Below, one piece after another: positions 11,185-22,621 of a stretch of DNA of 64,000 nucleotides. Source of the DNA: Stictocephala bisonia. Its lineage: Eukaryota; Arthropoda; Insecta; Hemiptera; Membracidae. The position numbers and the translations under genes are program-made. Below the pieces are notes generated by a model. The model saw only the letters and a program-made list of their open reading frames with translations, searched no databases and had not been told where the DNA came from. The stretch covers positions 3,391,582 through 3,455,581 of the forward strand of contig JAQJVL010000004.1 in NCBI GenBank assembly GCA_035578905.1, given 5' to 3'. How positions within the stretch are numbered: position 1 is the first letter of the stretch; each line of letters opens with the position of its first letter.

Positions 11185-12437
11185 CTTGCACCATCACTTC
11201 ACTTTCTTTCTAATCTTTTATAGAACAACAGAAGGGAAGGGACAAGTGACTGACACCGCCAGTCAACAGGGTTGCCTGGGGCCTTCCGCGGTCCGCTTGT
11301 CCTCATTCCTTCGGTAGTACACAAAATTAGAATTTGTGATATTTAAAATATTTACAAGTAACTGACACAAATGAATGAAACCAATTTATAAAAGTGAATG
11401 ACTAAATGTAAAACTAACAGAAAATAAAATAATTTAATGACAAATTTCAAGTAGGTACACATGTGAAATAAACGAAATTAATTAGAGTATCTGATAATTT
11501 AAATATAATAGTATGATGACAAAAATGGCGTGACAAAAATATTGATTATGCAGCTCAATATCATCAAACCATTTTTCATTACAACTGAAAAATGATAATA
11601 GAGTCCTTATTGCTTATTAGTCATTGTATGAATGACACAAATTAGTGCAATTAAATCTTAACAAGCCTTACCTTTTATATTTTTAGTGGACTCAGGTTTT
11701 TAAAATATTGCACACGTTTTTAATATTTTAATCATTTAATATTATAACACAAATAATAATAACAATATTGTCTTCATAAAAATACAAACATCAAACTGTA
11801 ATCAATCTAACTTCTACAAAGCTTAAGTAAAAAGGATATTGTAATTAATTATTAACCCGCGAATAGCAATAGCATACATTCATTTAGTACTACCTGTTTT
11901 AAAAATAAGAGTAAATGTTGCATCAGCATATAATAATTTAATCAATATGCACTATAGTCGCTATTACGTTATTAAATCTATAAAATGATATAAGTATTTT
12001 TGTAAATGACGTACATAAATTAAGTAATACTGATTTGCACCCTGACTTCGAAATAATCATTATATCCATTCCCATGTCTATGTCTTATCAGTAAACGCTT
12101 ATTTTGTTTACTTTTCACGAGAAAACAAGATTACCGTGTTTCATGAAACTTTTTATTATTTTACTTGTGCACCTGACGATTTTCAAAAACGCATATAACG
12201 GTATTTTATTCTGTTTTTAATTTATAAGTACTTTTATCCTACATTATATTCAGCTAGTATATTTTTTTCTTTTTTGAACGAGTATAAACGATAGATGCGT
12301 TACATTGCCAACGTCCAAATGAATACTAGATAGAAAACAACACAGCTCTCACGTTATTTCACCGTTTCACAAGTACAGACAAGCGGCAAGTGTAGCCTAC
12401 ATCGCGCATGTGTTTAGGCTATGCTTTATACGCAATA

Positions 12438-13985
12438 ATTAATAATAATAATAATGTTTATTGCATCAAACCTCAAATGAGGTATTACAATATATAATAT
12501 AATAAATATAATAAAAATTGAGTTAAATCTACATATAAATTACAGTTGAATTTTTAAAAAAATCTTCAATGTTGTACAAACATTCTTCTAATAAATAGTT
12601 GCATATAATTTTTTTAAATTGTTTCATTTCCATATTTCTTAATTTATTATACAATTTAATAGCCATAAACTCATGATTTTTTTGTGTTGTTGAGTATTTA
12701 CATTGTTGAATTTTCAGTTGATTCGAATTTCTTGTGTCGTAATTATGTATATTTTTGTTTTGAGGAAATTTATGTAAGTTGTTTTTGGTGTATAATAAGC
12801 TTTTGTAAATGAATAGTGAAGGAAGAGTCATTATTTTTAGTTTTTTGAATAGAGGTCTGCATGAAGTTTTAAAAGGTGCTCCACAAATTATTCGAATTGC
12901 TCTTTTTTGAATTTTAAATAATTTAACTGAATTTGAAGACTGTCCCCATAATATTATTCCATAACTCAATATGGAATGAATATGCGCATAATAAATTTGT
13001 ATTAGTATATCTTCACTCACATTGTACTTTAGTCTTCTTAAACAGTAGATACCTTTGATCAATTTTTTTATGGTATAATCCACATGATCAATCCAAGATA
13101 TCTTATGATCAAGGATAATTCCTAAAAATTTTATTGGATTTATTTTAAGGTCCAGTCTCAAATTATTTGAGTAGGTAAAATTTATGTCATGTGTTTTTTT
13201 TAGATTAAGAATTAATTTATTAGCATTGCACCAATTGATAAATTTCTTTGTAGTAAAAGAAATCACTTCTTCTAATTTCTCATAACAATTTGATGTAAAT
13301 ACCAATCCAACGTCGTCAGCATATAAGAAACATTTAATATTTATGGAGTTCATATTTTTCGGAATATCGTTTATGTAAATATTAAAAAGTAATGGACCCG
13401 AAGGAGATCCTTGTGGTACACCATATTTAATTTCTTTACCTTCTGAAAGTTGACCATTAATTTCTACAAATTGAAATCTATGTTCCAAGTATGATTTCAT
13501 TAATTTTAGTGAATTACTATCAAATCCATAGTATTTTAACTTTTGGAGAAGAATTTCATGGTTTATACTATCAAATGCTTTTGAGTAATCAAAAATTTTA
13601 AGCAAACAACTTTCCCACTTTCAATAATTTGAATGCAGTTAGAAGTTATACTTTGAACAGCATCAATTGTACAGTGTTTTTTTCTAAAACCGTATTGTTT
13701 TTCAGTAAATAGATTATTATCTTCAAAATAAATGTAAATTTGTTCAAACAGTAGAGATTCAAATATTTTTGAAATAGCTGGAACAATAGAGATAGGCCTG
13801 TAATTTTTATATGTGACTTCTCCATTTTTATAGATAGGAATAACTTTTACTTGTTTAAATGTACTTGGATATATTCCTGAATCAATACATTCGTTATATA
13901 AGCATGTAAGTACTTCACATATATCAACAGATGCTAATTTTAAGATTTTAGTATTCATATTGTAAATATCATAAGTTGAACTAGT
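12438..13985 (-). mobile_element. 5'-truncated CR1/Jockey-like LINE
   Basis: On the minus strand a reverse transcriptase coding region is followed by a short 3' UTR that ends in AATAAACATTATTATTATTATTAATT, an (ATT)n tail of the kind made by CR1/Jockey-group target-primed reverse transcription. The 5' boundary is near 13985, where coding similarity ends, so ORF1 and the endonuclease are missing. Confidence 0.75.
12529..13958 (-). pseudogene. LINE reverse transcriptase, one frameshift
   Basis: The upstream frame (13958-13563) has NYRPISIVPAISKIFESLL, RT block 1/2. The downstream frame (13605-12529, 358 codons) has FDYSKAFDSINHEILLQKL at its start, GVPQGSPSGPLLFNIYIND at about residues 62-80, the catalytic LYADD at 94-98, and a thumb with LGIILDHKISWIDHVDY. 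The two frames meet near 13600, where the GKVVCLK region changes frame just before the DYSKAFD block: a single-base loss. Apart from that shift the domain is intact, so the copy is relatively young. A complete ORF2 would carry an N-terminal APE endonuclease, absent here. Confidence 0.85.
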
Positions 13986-15026
13986 TTTAATCTTGTTTAT
14001 GTTCTCATATTCTTAAAAACCCAATGTGTCATATTTCGTTTGTATCATTCTACAATACAGTAATGTGTAGTTATATTATCATATGTTCTTATTTGTAATT
14101 AATTTGTTGTCTATATCCAACGAATGAACTCCACTACCGTTGGAATATTGAACTAACTCTGCTTGGAAGATGAAAAGGTTACCATCCTGTTGGGTTGATA
14201 GTTGATACGTGGTAGTTTGTTTATCTTTTGAGTCAAGGTCACTCTAGAGTCACAAGCCTGAGTCCTAGCTGTTGAGTGGTAAGCCTACGGTTAGTTGTAG
14301 TTCTGTCGGTGTTGTAGACCTTAATTATTTTCATATTGAAATAATTTGACAGCGGATAAAACCTTACAAAACTATAGGAAAATGACTCCAAATAACACCA
14401 TATTTTGGTTATGAAACCTGACTGTACTACTAAACATGTACTTTATAAATGAACGGAGCGAGTTTAAAATTACTTCTTTATTACATTAAACAATATCACC
14501 CATTCCTTAGCTATCATTACACTACAAATACACCAAAAGGTATAGCATTACACGATCATTTACTATTACAATACTAATGACTAAACAAATTCTTATGTAT
14601 TAACAATTATAAGAAACTTAATACAACTTATTTAATGACTTATTACAAAACTAAGTTTAAAATAATAATATAAATAACCCAGTAAAATATTTATACCGTT
14701 ATAGTAGACAACAGTACAGATAAAACTGACACAACTTATTTTTCTAACTTTTACAGTTACGATTTCCTGTTTTCAGACATGGAACACCTAACTAAATACA
14801 ATAAAAATAAAATCATTATATAACCAACATACTCGGGCTCTAGAAAATGTAAACTGTACATACAAGGAGAATATAACTAAATATTGAACACCTAAAAAGT
14901 AAGTAAATAATAATACTATACAATAAATTTAGATTATGAATTTAGAATGTGGATAAAATCTTAACCTAATACAATTTTAAAATAAATAAATGTATATGCT
15001 AGCCTATTATAATGTACCAAGATACA
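13986..15026. other. Unassigned AT-rich stretch inside the 9.2-kb insertion
   Basis: No coding frame or repeat was recognised. Confidence 0.45.
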
Positions 15027-15268
15027 AGGAGCCTAGTAAGGCATTCATGTGTTTGCCTGGTAAGGTCTTCATGGGTTTGCCTAGTAAGGTCTTCATGGTT
15101 TTGCCTAGTTAGGTCTTCATGTGTTTGCCTGGTAAGGTCTTCATGGGTTTGCCTAGTAAGATCTTCATGGTTTTGCCTAGTTATGTCTTCATGTATTTGC
15201 CTAGTAAGGTCTTCATGTGTTTGCCTAGTAAGGTCTTCATGTGTTTGCCTAGTAAGGTCTTCATGTGT
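15027..15268 (-). repeat. 24-bp minisatellite, about 10 copies
   Basis: Units of 24 bp of the form TTTGCCTAGTAAGGTCTTCA plus TGNG, with a few substitutions. Because 24 is a multiple of three, the minus strand reads as an open repeat of the octapeptide THEDLTRQ. No start context, splice site or upstream exon suggests it is expressed. Confidence 0.9.
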
Positions 15269-16850
15269 TATCAAGTAATGTTTTATTTACGTCTTATGGC
15301 TCGTCTGCTATAATTCATCAATCTGACGATTTCCGTATTTTGTAACGCGTTTTCCTGTTTTCAGAGCACGGTGTTTGAGCACACTGTACATAGCTTGACT
15401 TTTATTTTCTGTGATCACTCAGTAAGTCATTAAAAAATCAAAAATCTAGAGAAAACCATCTTCTTTGGCGATTGATATAATTAAAATTACGATATCTTGA
15501 TTATAAACATGTTTTATAAGAAAAGGGTCAGTAAGAGACTCATAACAAATCTTTATTGGTTGCAGGGACAGTAATTACAAGTTTCGTAGTCTAAACTGTT
15601 TCAATACATAATCGAACCTCGCTCACGATCAGTTGGTCAAGGCTAGTAACACTTGTGACTGGAATTTTTGGATTCCGCCGCGCTACCTTCTTGGCTTTGT
15701 TTCGTACATCCGGCATGGGTTGTAAATCTGTGAAAGTCTGTCGTCATATGTTGCTGCGATGACAGGGTTCACACAGTTTATGTTATACAACGGTACATAT
15801 ACACCTCCAGATAAACATTCTCATACTCCTTTACATGTAACATTATTATTAATTTAAACTTCCCTAGCACCACAGACATTTTGGCCTAAATAATAATTTC
15901 AAATGTTAATAATCTGAGAATAAGTTTGTCAGATACAATTGTAACACATATTAACACAAAGAATTGTTACATAGTAGCCTAATCCGCCAGCCTCGATCAT
16001 TACAGGTAGAAAATTAAGTAAACACCTTCTAGCACTGTTTTATTTTTACTTTAATGTTAAAAAAAAACTAATATTGTAATAATATACAATAATAATGATC
16101 TTGCTACTTTCAACATTAAAACTATATGTTTCATATATATAACTATTACATTTATATTACTGAATAAAAAAAAATGCACATAAGGAAATATTTTTACTAT
16201 AAAGAACTAAATCTTTACTATATGTGTTATAGTACTAGATTTAAACACAATTAATTATTATGTTCACGTAAAAATGTATTCAAATAAGATAGAAATCAAG
16301 CATTATGTTTTAAAATATATCAATGACAGTCTGACTCCTGGCGTGGAATAGACAGGACTGCAGAGTGCAGACTACAAACGAAGGTGCAGCGCTCTGTGAG
16401 GACATCACTGAACTTCTACCGCCCGATGAGTAACATCTACATGCAAACATTTTTTAGAATTCCAAAAATAACTACTAACTAATTATTATTTTTTTAAAAT
16501 CGAAGTCTCCCCGTACTAAAAATAATAAGGATTCTAATGATGAAAAAATTATATTTTTATCACAGTAAATAACGTTTTAACTAGTAATTTCAAATTAGTT
16601 AATTATTCGTAGGTTTAAATGGGAAAAACGTTCTCTTAAAACTCAATTTTTAACAAATATAAATTATTATTGTTTAAATTATTTACCTCTAATAATAGTA
16701 AATGACTCGTAGATTCGGGCTACTTCTTCATTTTTCTCAAATAACCGTCGGTTAGGCGGTAATTAAGAAACTAAATATTTCTCCCATGTTAAACGGGCTG
16801 GAGTCAGAGCGCGGCGGCCGGCTTCTATCCGGCCCCCTCTTAAATTTATT
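15269..16850. other. Unassigned stretch inside the 9.2-kb insertion
   Basis: Mostly AT-rich with no recognised family. The minus strand at 15591-15743 has a GC-richer, open 50-codon run (containing MPDVRNKAKKVARRNPKIPV) that looks coding but matches nothing I know. Confidence 0.4.
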
Positions 16851-16919
16851 TTGAAGTGAAGGAAGGGGCCACATGGTAAACTTTGCCCCGGGGCCACCAA
16901 AAGTCTCTGGGCGGCCCTG

Positions 16920-16927
16920 AATACGCC
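16920..16927. repeat. Right 8-bp target-site duplication of the 9.2-kb hAT insertion
   Basis: AATACGCC, identical to 7692-7699. The next bases, ACTG (16928-16931), are the detached tip of hAT-2. Confidence 0.85.
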
Positions 16928-16931
16928 ACTG

Positions 16932-17650
16932 TATAATTGTTTTACTTTTATTTTTTAGATTTATTTTCTATATTTATATTTGAATGAGTATACTTTATAT
17001 TATTATCATCAATATTTTACTTTAGATTCCTTTTCATTGAAAGTTATTTTATTATATTCTGTTACTATATTTGTTATTTCTATTTACTTTGAATGTTGTT
17101 TGACTGTTTTTTTAAACTTTTGTATGTATTGTTGTCATTGAAGCCCACATATAGTCTATAATTGTTAAACTTTTCATTTTTAGAATTACTTTCTGTGCTG
17201 TAAATTACATTTTAGTCATTATCATAATTTATAACCTTTGTAAATGGCTTTTACTATTGGAATAATACATAAATAGATGTAGGTGGCTAAGGCTAGAATA
17301 GTAAGTTAACATAGCACACAAATAATTCAAGTACTTAAGTTATAAAAACTACACTATATCTAATTCATGCTTTGTACCGTTTTTAGTTAAATTTTAGTTT
17401 GAAGTCTCAGTTAGACATTATGTAACCATTCCCTCCTTCGACATGTAAAAACACTACGAAACCTTACGGCAGCTTTCCGGCCATCACTAGCAAACTTCAT
17501 TGTATGAGTTACATAATGTTAGGTAGTGGGGGAGCGGTAGGAGGGGCACCTATCATATTTGCCCCTATCTAAATGCTTCAATTATAAAAAGGGGTTATTA
17601 AATTGTTTTCTATTTCAGGGAAAAGTTGTTTAATACTGATTACTAATCGG
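16932..17650. other. Unassigned AT-rich stretch
   Basis: No gene or repeat recognised. Confidence 0.45.
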
Positions 17651-17651
17651 G

Positions 17652-18780
17652 TTGTTTTCTTTTTTTCATGTGAGGCCTGTAGTGCAGACAGGTGAACAAT
17701 CCGGTTTGGAGGCATATCGCACAGACTATGACCTACTGTTATCAAATCTTGACAAGACGAACTGGTCTGAGGTTTATTTCAATAGCAATCCGTCAACTGC
17801 TTTTGATCATTTTCACTCTGTTTCAAAAGGCAGTATTTGACAGTAGGGGTTTAAAGAAAAATAATAATTAGAAGAAAATCAAACCTTGGATAAATAATCA
17901 TATTTGCATAAAGATAAAATTGAAAAACAAAATTTATGATAAAGTTAAAAAACATCCAACCAATATATAGCTAAAAAATTATTTTATTAAATTTAGAAAC
18001 AAATTACAAGTAGAAATTAATAACACTAAAAATATGTATTATGAAGATCTTTTTTAAAAGTCTGATCTTGACTCGAAGGCTACTTGGCGGATTGTTAATG
18101 ATATAACTGTACATAAACAAACAAAAAATCAATAAATAAGTTAAGTATAAATGGTAGTGATGTAAGTGATACTCAGATAATTTGCAATTAATTTAATAAC
18201 TACTTTTTGTCCATAGTAGATAATTTAAATACCCAGAAAATAAAACCAACTGCCTTTTGAGACTTGCCACCTTAAGGATATTTTAAAGACGAATTATTCA
18301 TTAAGATCTATGTTTTTAGATCCTGTATTAGCTGAGGACTTGACTAGTGTAATCATGTCTCTAAAAAAATGGAAGTCTCCAGGAATTGATAATGTTAGTT
18401 CTTACATGGTTAAAATATTTCAACTAAAAATGTATTTGTATCTTTTTGTAATGAATTGTACTGTATGAAAGAAAGAAAATAAAGAATTTATCTATCAAAA
18501 TTGCATATCCTAAAATAATGAATGTTCTGTTATATTTAGTTAATTTAAGTTTTGAGGAAGGTGGATTTCCAGATATTCTAAAAACAGCTGTGGTGATGCC
18601 TTTGCACAAAAATGGACCTGCCAATGATTGTAGTAATTTTAGGCCAATATCTCTCCTTTCTACGTTTGCAAAGATCTTTGAGAAATTAATGAAGAAAAAA
18701 TTAGTAACGTTCCTTGAGAAAACAATTTTTTTTAGTCAAAGACAGTTTGATTTCAAAGAGTTCAGAGTTATTATGTTTCA
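17652..18780 (+). pseudogene. LINE ORF2 fragment: inter-domain linker and N-terminal half of RT
   Basis: The first open part (17652-17840) has NWSEVYFNSNPSTAFDHF, like the linker between endonuclease and RT in Jockey/CR1-type ORF2. Several stops follow. At about 18300-18420 a conserved block reads LKKWKSPGIDNVSSYMVK, and 18518-18793 has GGFPDILKTAVVMPLHKNG, then NFRPISLLSTFAKIFEKLM, RT blocks 0 to 2. The copy ends inside the RT near 18780, before the catalytic YADD, where a minus-strand LINE fragment begins. A stretch at about 18425-18510 (AAAGAAAGAAAATAAAG) disrupts the frame. Confidence 0.65.
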
Positions 18781-19981
18781 AACAGCTTTCTGAATATTTT
18801 CAGACTTTTGAATTTTATGATCAAAATAAGCCCTTTTTGAAGTGTTTAAATTATTTTTATACTTTGAAATTTTCTTTTTCAAAATGTTAATTTGTTCAAA
18901 ATCATTTTTATTTTTTATTTGTTTTGCCAAAGTGATAAGCTCACACCTTTTTTTCTTCAATTTAGTTGAAATCCAAATTTGATCAGACTTTTTCTTTTTT
19001 ACTAGTTTTTTTTAGGAAAGGCTAGATTGAAGATATACATAGAAGTTTCATGGAAGACATTGTACTTTTCCTCAGAAGGAGCAGTGAATACATCCATCCA
19101 TGTCTCCTTACTAAGCAGTTGTTTAAAAAGATTTACATTTTCCTAACAAAAAAGTCTATTTTCACTAATAATAAAATTATCTTTTTCTGTTGTAGCATGA
19201 GGTGAAGTTATTTCTAGGCTCTGGCCATCATGGTCTGACAATAAAGTTATAACACCATTCACATACATTAAATTATTGTGGGCTTTTGGTACAAGATAGT
19301 TATCTATAGGATTTTTTGAAAAGCTAGTAACTCTAGTCGGGAATGTCACCAAATAATTCATATATTACTTTTTAGCATATTGTTAAGCAAGTTATGATTT
19401 TTTGACTGTACAAGAACATCAATATTGCTATCTCCAGCAACTATTATAATATCACAATACTATATTTTTTGTAACTACTGTACGAGTAAACTTAGTCTAT
19501 CCAGGAATTCTTCAGCATTTGATTTTGGTGACCTATAAATACCTGCTACTGCAAATTTGAATTGACCAGTTGTATATTTACTAAGGCAAAATCCAAACTG
19601 TTTTTCTTCTAATTTTTTGTTTTTGAGTGAGACTGGAATCAGTAATTGTTTGTGTTTTATTCGGCTACTACACAAAAGCAAGACTCCCCCCTTACATGAC
19701 AGTTTGCGTGAAAAGTATGAGTTTATTGTATAGTTTTCAATATTTAATCGTTCTACTTCTTCATCTTTCGTGTCATGTTCAGTTAAAATAATGATGTGGG
19801 TGTTTAATTCTTCAAGAATTATTTGTAAAGATTCTATTTTTGATTTCAAATGCTGAATAATCTGGTGAAATAGTTTTATATTAGACTTATTCTTACAATT
19901 TTTGTGTTTACTTAAATTTAAATGAGAGGTGGGTAATGAACTGTAATTAAAGGTGGAGGGGGTGGATGAGGAACTAGACAT
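18778..19981 (-). pseudogene. LINE ORF2 fragment: APE-type endonuclease and linker
   Basis: Minus-strand frames in order: 19981-19475 begins a domain with LKSKIESLQIILEELNTHIIILTEHDT, matching the start of APE-like endonucleases in CR1/Jockey LINEs, and continues to AVAGIYRSPKSNAEEFLDRL. After a break near 19450-19370 (a GDSNID-like stretch is visible around 19420), 19361-19143 has FPTRVTSFSKNPIDNYLV and LLSDHDGQSLEI, the SDH block of the domain. 18960-18778 is a lysine-rich linker. It stops before the RT. It is a different family from the plus-strand fragment it abuts. Confidence 0.7.
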
Positions 19982-20019
19982 ACAAAATTATTTACATAGG
20001 ATCACCACAGATAGCACTT

Positions 20020-20300
20020 TCACCTTTTTTCACAATTTTTATATTTCACCCCATCACTGAATGATGATTCTCCCGGGACAATTGGAATTGAGCAGGGAGA
20101 AGTCTGCAGCAGTGTAGAGCAGTTGTGGTCATCATCGCAGGAGGCAGACTCAGAAGTTGACAAGCTTCTTAATAGTGACATATTTAAAGAGACTGAGGTG
20201 TTGATGTCATTGTTTGTCAGAGTTTGATGGAAATTCTCATACTTTTTAAGTTTTGCAATTAGAGTTGTAATAAAAAGTGCCGTAATGTATATATCGGTAT
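20020..20300 (-). pseudogene. Possible ORF1 C-terminal remnant upstream of the endonuclease
   Basis: A serine- and cysteine-containing open frame (20334-20020) ends 39 bp before the ATG of the endonuclease frame, the spacing expected of an ORF1 end before ORF2. No domain is recognised, so the assignment rests only on position. Confidence 0.25.
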
Positions 20301-20307
20301 ATATATA

Positions 20308-20802
20308 CAGGATGTTGAAAAAGTATGGAACCACCTTGATTTCTCTTAAATGGGCCCAAGTAAATGATTGAGCCTTGGTATACCTCTGTAGATGGGTTTT
20401 TACTATCTTTTGATGCAGTTTGTATTTTTTTTCAACCTTGAGGGGAGGATATTGTAAAAAGTTTAAATGAAAAGCTATGACGAGTTGTCCATAATTTTAA
20501 AGCCTATTTTTTCTAAATAAGACGCAACAAGTTTCAAGTCTAAAGAACCACCCTATCAGAAATGGCGACTGGTTAACCTTTCTTAGCAGTGATATTTGAG
20601 TGGGAATTCGACATGTTGTAAAAGCCAGTTCCGTTCTAGGAGTTATTTCTACCATTATTCCAATAATATCATTTTAAGATGATTTTCTGTTTCTTTAATC
20701 AAATACCTAGCTTCATAACTGGCTTTTACAACATGTTGAATTCACATTGACTGTACAAGACTGTTACTTTTTGTATTTTTTAATTTACAAAAAAAGTAAA
20801 TT
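20308..20802. repeat. Unnamed repeat with a terminal-like start and an internal hairpin
   Basis: The start ACAGGATGTTGAAAAAGTATGGAAC is of the type seen at the ends of several insect transposon families. A 27-bp inverted repeat lies inside it (next entry). No coding frame was recognised. Confidence 0.3.
20604..20743. repeat. 27-bp inverted repeat, 26 of 27 paired
   Basis: 20604-20630 (GAATTCGACATGTTGTAAAA and on) is the reverse complement of 20717-20743 with one mismatch, separated by 86 bp. Confidence 0.85.
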
Positions 20803-21228
20803 AAAAAAAAGATCTCCCATAAAATCAATGTGATTGATACTAACTGTTTACAGAAGTTAAACAACAATTTTGGCTTATTCAAATAGTAACTTTAATTCTA
20901 GAGATGTATTAATACAAAAAATTTTTTCTCAATACCAGGAAATTGATTGCCGATTTTCAATTCCAATACCTTTGTTTAAAAATTAATTCAGGATTCAAAA
21001 GATATATTATTATTTAATTTTAACAATATTAAAAAATTTGTTAAAAACAAAAAATTTATATATACTCAACAACCCACACCACTGTATATACTTGCAGTTC
21101 CAGTGGCCTTGTAACTGGAGAAGGTGTCAGTGACCCAAAAATATTTTATTATTTTTCTGTTCTTTTTGTTGTGATTGTGTTTGTTTTCAGTTTACCATTT
21201 TATCAGAAATGCTGCCCTCATCTCCATT
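20803..21228 (+). repeat. Duplicated segment, copy 1 (order B then A)
   Basis: Part B (20803-21030) matches 23818-24372 and part A (21063-21228) matches 23634-23800, at over 90% identity by eye. In copy 2 the order is A then B, so the copies are circularly permuted, as would follow from tandem duplication and later loss. Copy 1 lacks the Tigger MITE found in copy 2 and so preserves the empty site. Confidence 0.8.
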
Positions 21229-21277
21229 TTCATCAAAAGGAAAAAAAAAATTCAAGTATATAATGCACTGTATTGTA

Positions 21278-22619
21278 CGAGGGTCGTCTCAAAAGTAAGT
21301 TACACTATTTTTTTAAAGCCGTTCTGTTGGCGCCAGAAGTCTGGGAGTCGCGGAGTATTTGCGTCTGGGCGTAGTGGCAGCACTGTAAAATTCCTATGCG
21401 CGTGCGTCGATCGATCGGCCAGTCAGACTACAGGCAATATGGAGACACCACTTGTTCCTACCGCCGATTGTGAAATTCGCGCTATTATTCGTTTTTTAAC
21501 AGCAAAAAATAAAACTGCTACTGAAATTCATCATGAGTTGTGTAGTGTTTATGGTGAAGGTGTGATGTCAAGGCCAATGGTATCTCGTTGGCGTCAATCA
21601 TTCATTGAAGGACGGACAACACTGCATGATGAACAACGAAGCGGCCGCCCCTCCACTTCTCGCGCGGCAACTGTTGTTGAAGATGTCAGAAAGGTCATTG
21701 ACACCGATCGGCGCCTGACTCTTGACGAAATCCTTTGTCAACTGCCTTCTAATGTGGAAATAAGCCGTGCATCACTCCTCAGGATTATTTCTGATGATCT
21801 TCATCTGTCAAAAGTGTGTGCAAGGTGGGTTCCACGCCTTCTCACAGAACAGCACAAAGAGCAGAGAGTTGATGCTGCTTTGCAATTTCAACAATTTTTC
21901 GATGATGAAGGAGACAATTTATTCGATCGAATAGTGACTGGGGATGAGACCTGGATCCATCATTGGACGCCTGAATCGAAAAGACAGAGTATGGTATGGA
22001 AAGGAAAGGACGAACCAACACCAAAAAAAGCGAAAGTTGTGGAATCCGCTGAAAAATCAGGGCGACGGTTTTTTGGGACAACAAAGGTGTGTTATTGATC
22101 GACTACCTTCCTCGTGGGACTACAATAACAGCAGCACGGTATTGTGAACTTTTGGAACAACTGAGAAGAGCAATCCAGAACAAAAGAAGAGGAAAGTTGA
22201 CGAAAAAAGTTTTTTTGTTCCATGACAACGCTCGCCCACATGCTGCTCGTCAGACCCAAGACCTGCTCACAGATTTTCGATGGGATGTTTTTGGACATCC
22301 ACCTTACTCCTCCGACCTTGCACCAAGTGACTTTCATCTTTTCCCACACCTCAAACAACATCTTGGAGGTCGGCGCTTCGCAAATGACGATGAGCTGAAA
22401 GAAGAGGTTGAGAGTTGGCTAAGCAATATGGCGGCAGAATGGTATGATGAGGGACTGAAAAAACTGTTACCACGTTACCAAAAATGTTTAGAAAATCATG
22501 GAAATTATGTAGAAAAATAAGGTTAACTTGTACTTTTCAAAATATATCATTTAAAATATTTTCTGATGTTTTTTATACTTTTAATAAAATAGTGTAACTT
22601 ACTTTTGAGACAACCCTCG
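21278..22619 (+). mobile_element. mariner element, complete
   Basis: 1342 bp flanked by the TA target duplication (21276-21277 and 22620-22621). The terminal inverted repeats start CGAGGGTCGTCTCAAAAGTA and, on the other strand, CGAGGGTTGTCTCAAAAGTA; 29 of the first 30 bases agree. It contains one transposase gene with one frameshift. Confidence 0.95.
21439..22520 (+). pseudogene. mariner transposase (DD34D), one-base deletion
   Basis: The start ATG at 21439 gives METPLVPTADCEIRAIIRFL, with a paired helix-turn-helix in the first 120 residues (MVSRWRQSFIEGRT, RSGRPSTSR, the usual interdomain linker). The first catalytic aspartate is in TGDETWIHHW (residue 169). Near 22065-22075 the frame shifts by one base. 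In the second frame (22089-22520) the other two aspartates are in FHDNARPHAA and DLAPSDFHLF with 34 residues between them, giving DD34D. The C-terminus ends GNYVEK. The expected intact length is 360 residues, and 1082 nt equals 361 codons minus one base. The single lesion and near-identical TIRs mark a recent copy. Confidence 0.93.
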
Positions 22620-22621
22620 TA

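Larger units (their letters stand above)
7865..12437. other. Interior of the 9.2-kb insertion, left half: no gene recognised
   Basis: No frame in this stretch matches a known family. Points of note: a short minisatellite-like piece at 10184-10262, a hAT-terminus-like string CAGTGGTCTACAACCTG at about 10467, and a GC-rich segment at 11010-11330 with an internal inverted repeat. Everything else is AT-rich and unassigned. Confidence 0.45.
7700..16919. mobile_element. 9.2-kb hAT-type insertion inside hAT-2
   Basis: The left terminus starts CAGGACCGCCCAGAG and the right terminus, read on the minus strand, starts CAGGGCCGCCCAGAG (14 of 15 identical); both are followed by a G/C-rich subterminal stretch containing GCCCCGGGGC. 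Exact 8-bp duplications (AATACGCC) flank it, and removing the unit restores the terminus of hAT-2. The interior has no recognisable hAT transposase. It contains a minus-strand LINE (12438-13985), a 24-bp minisatellite and mostly unassigned AT-rich DNA. It may be a large non-autonomous hAT, a decayed autonomous copy, or a short element swollen by later insertions. Confidence 0.7.
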
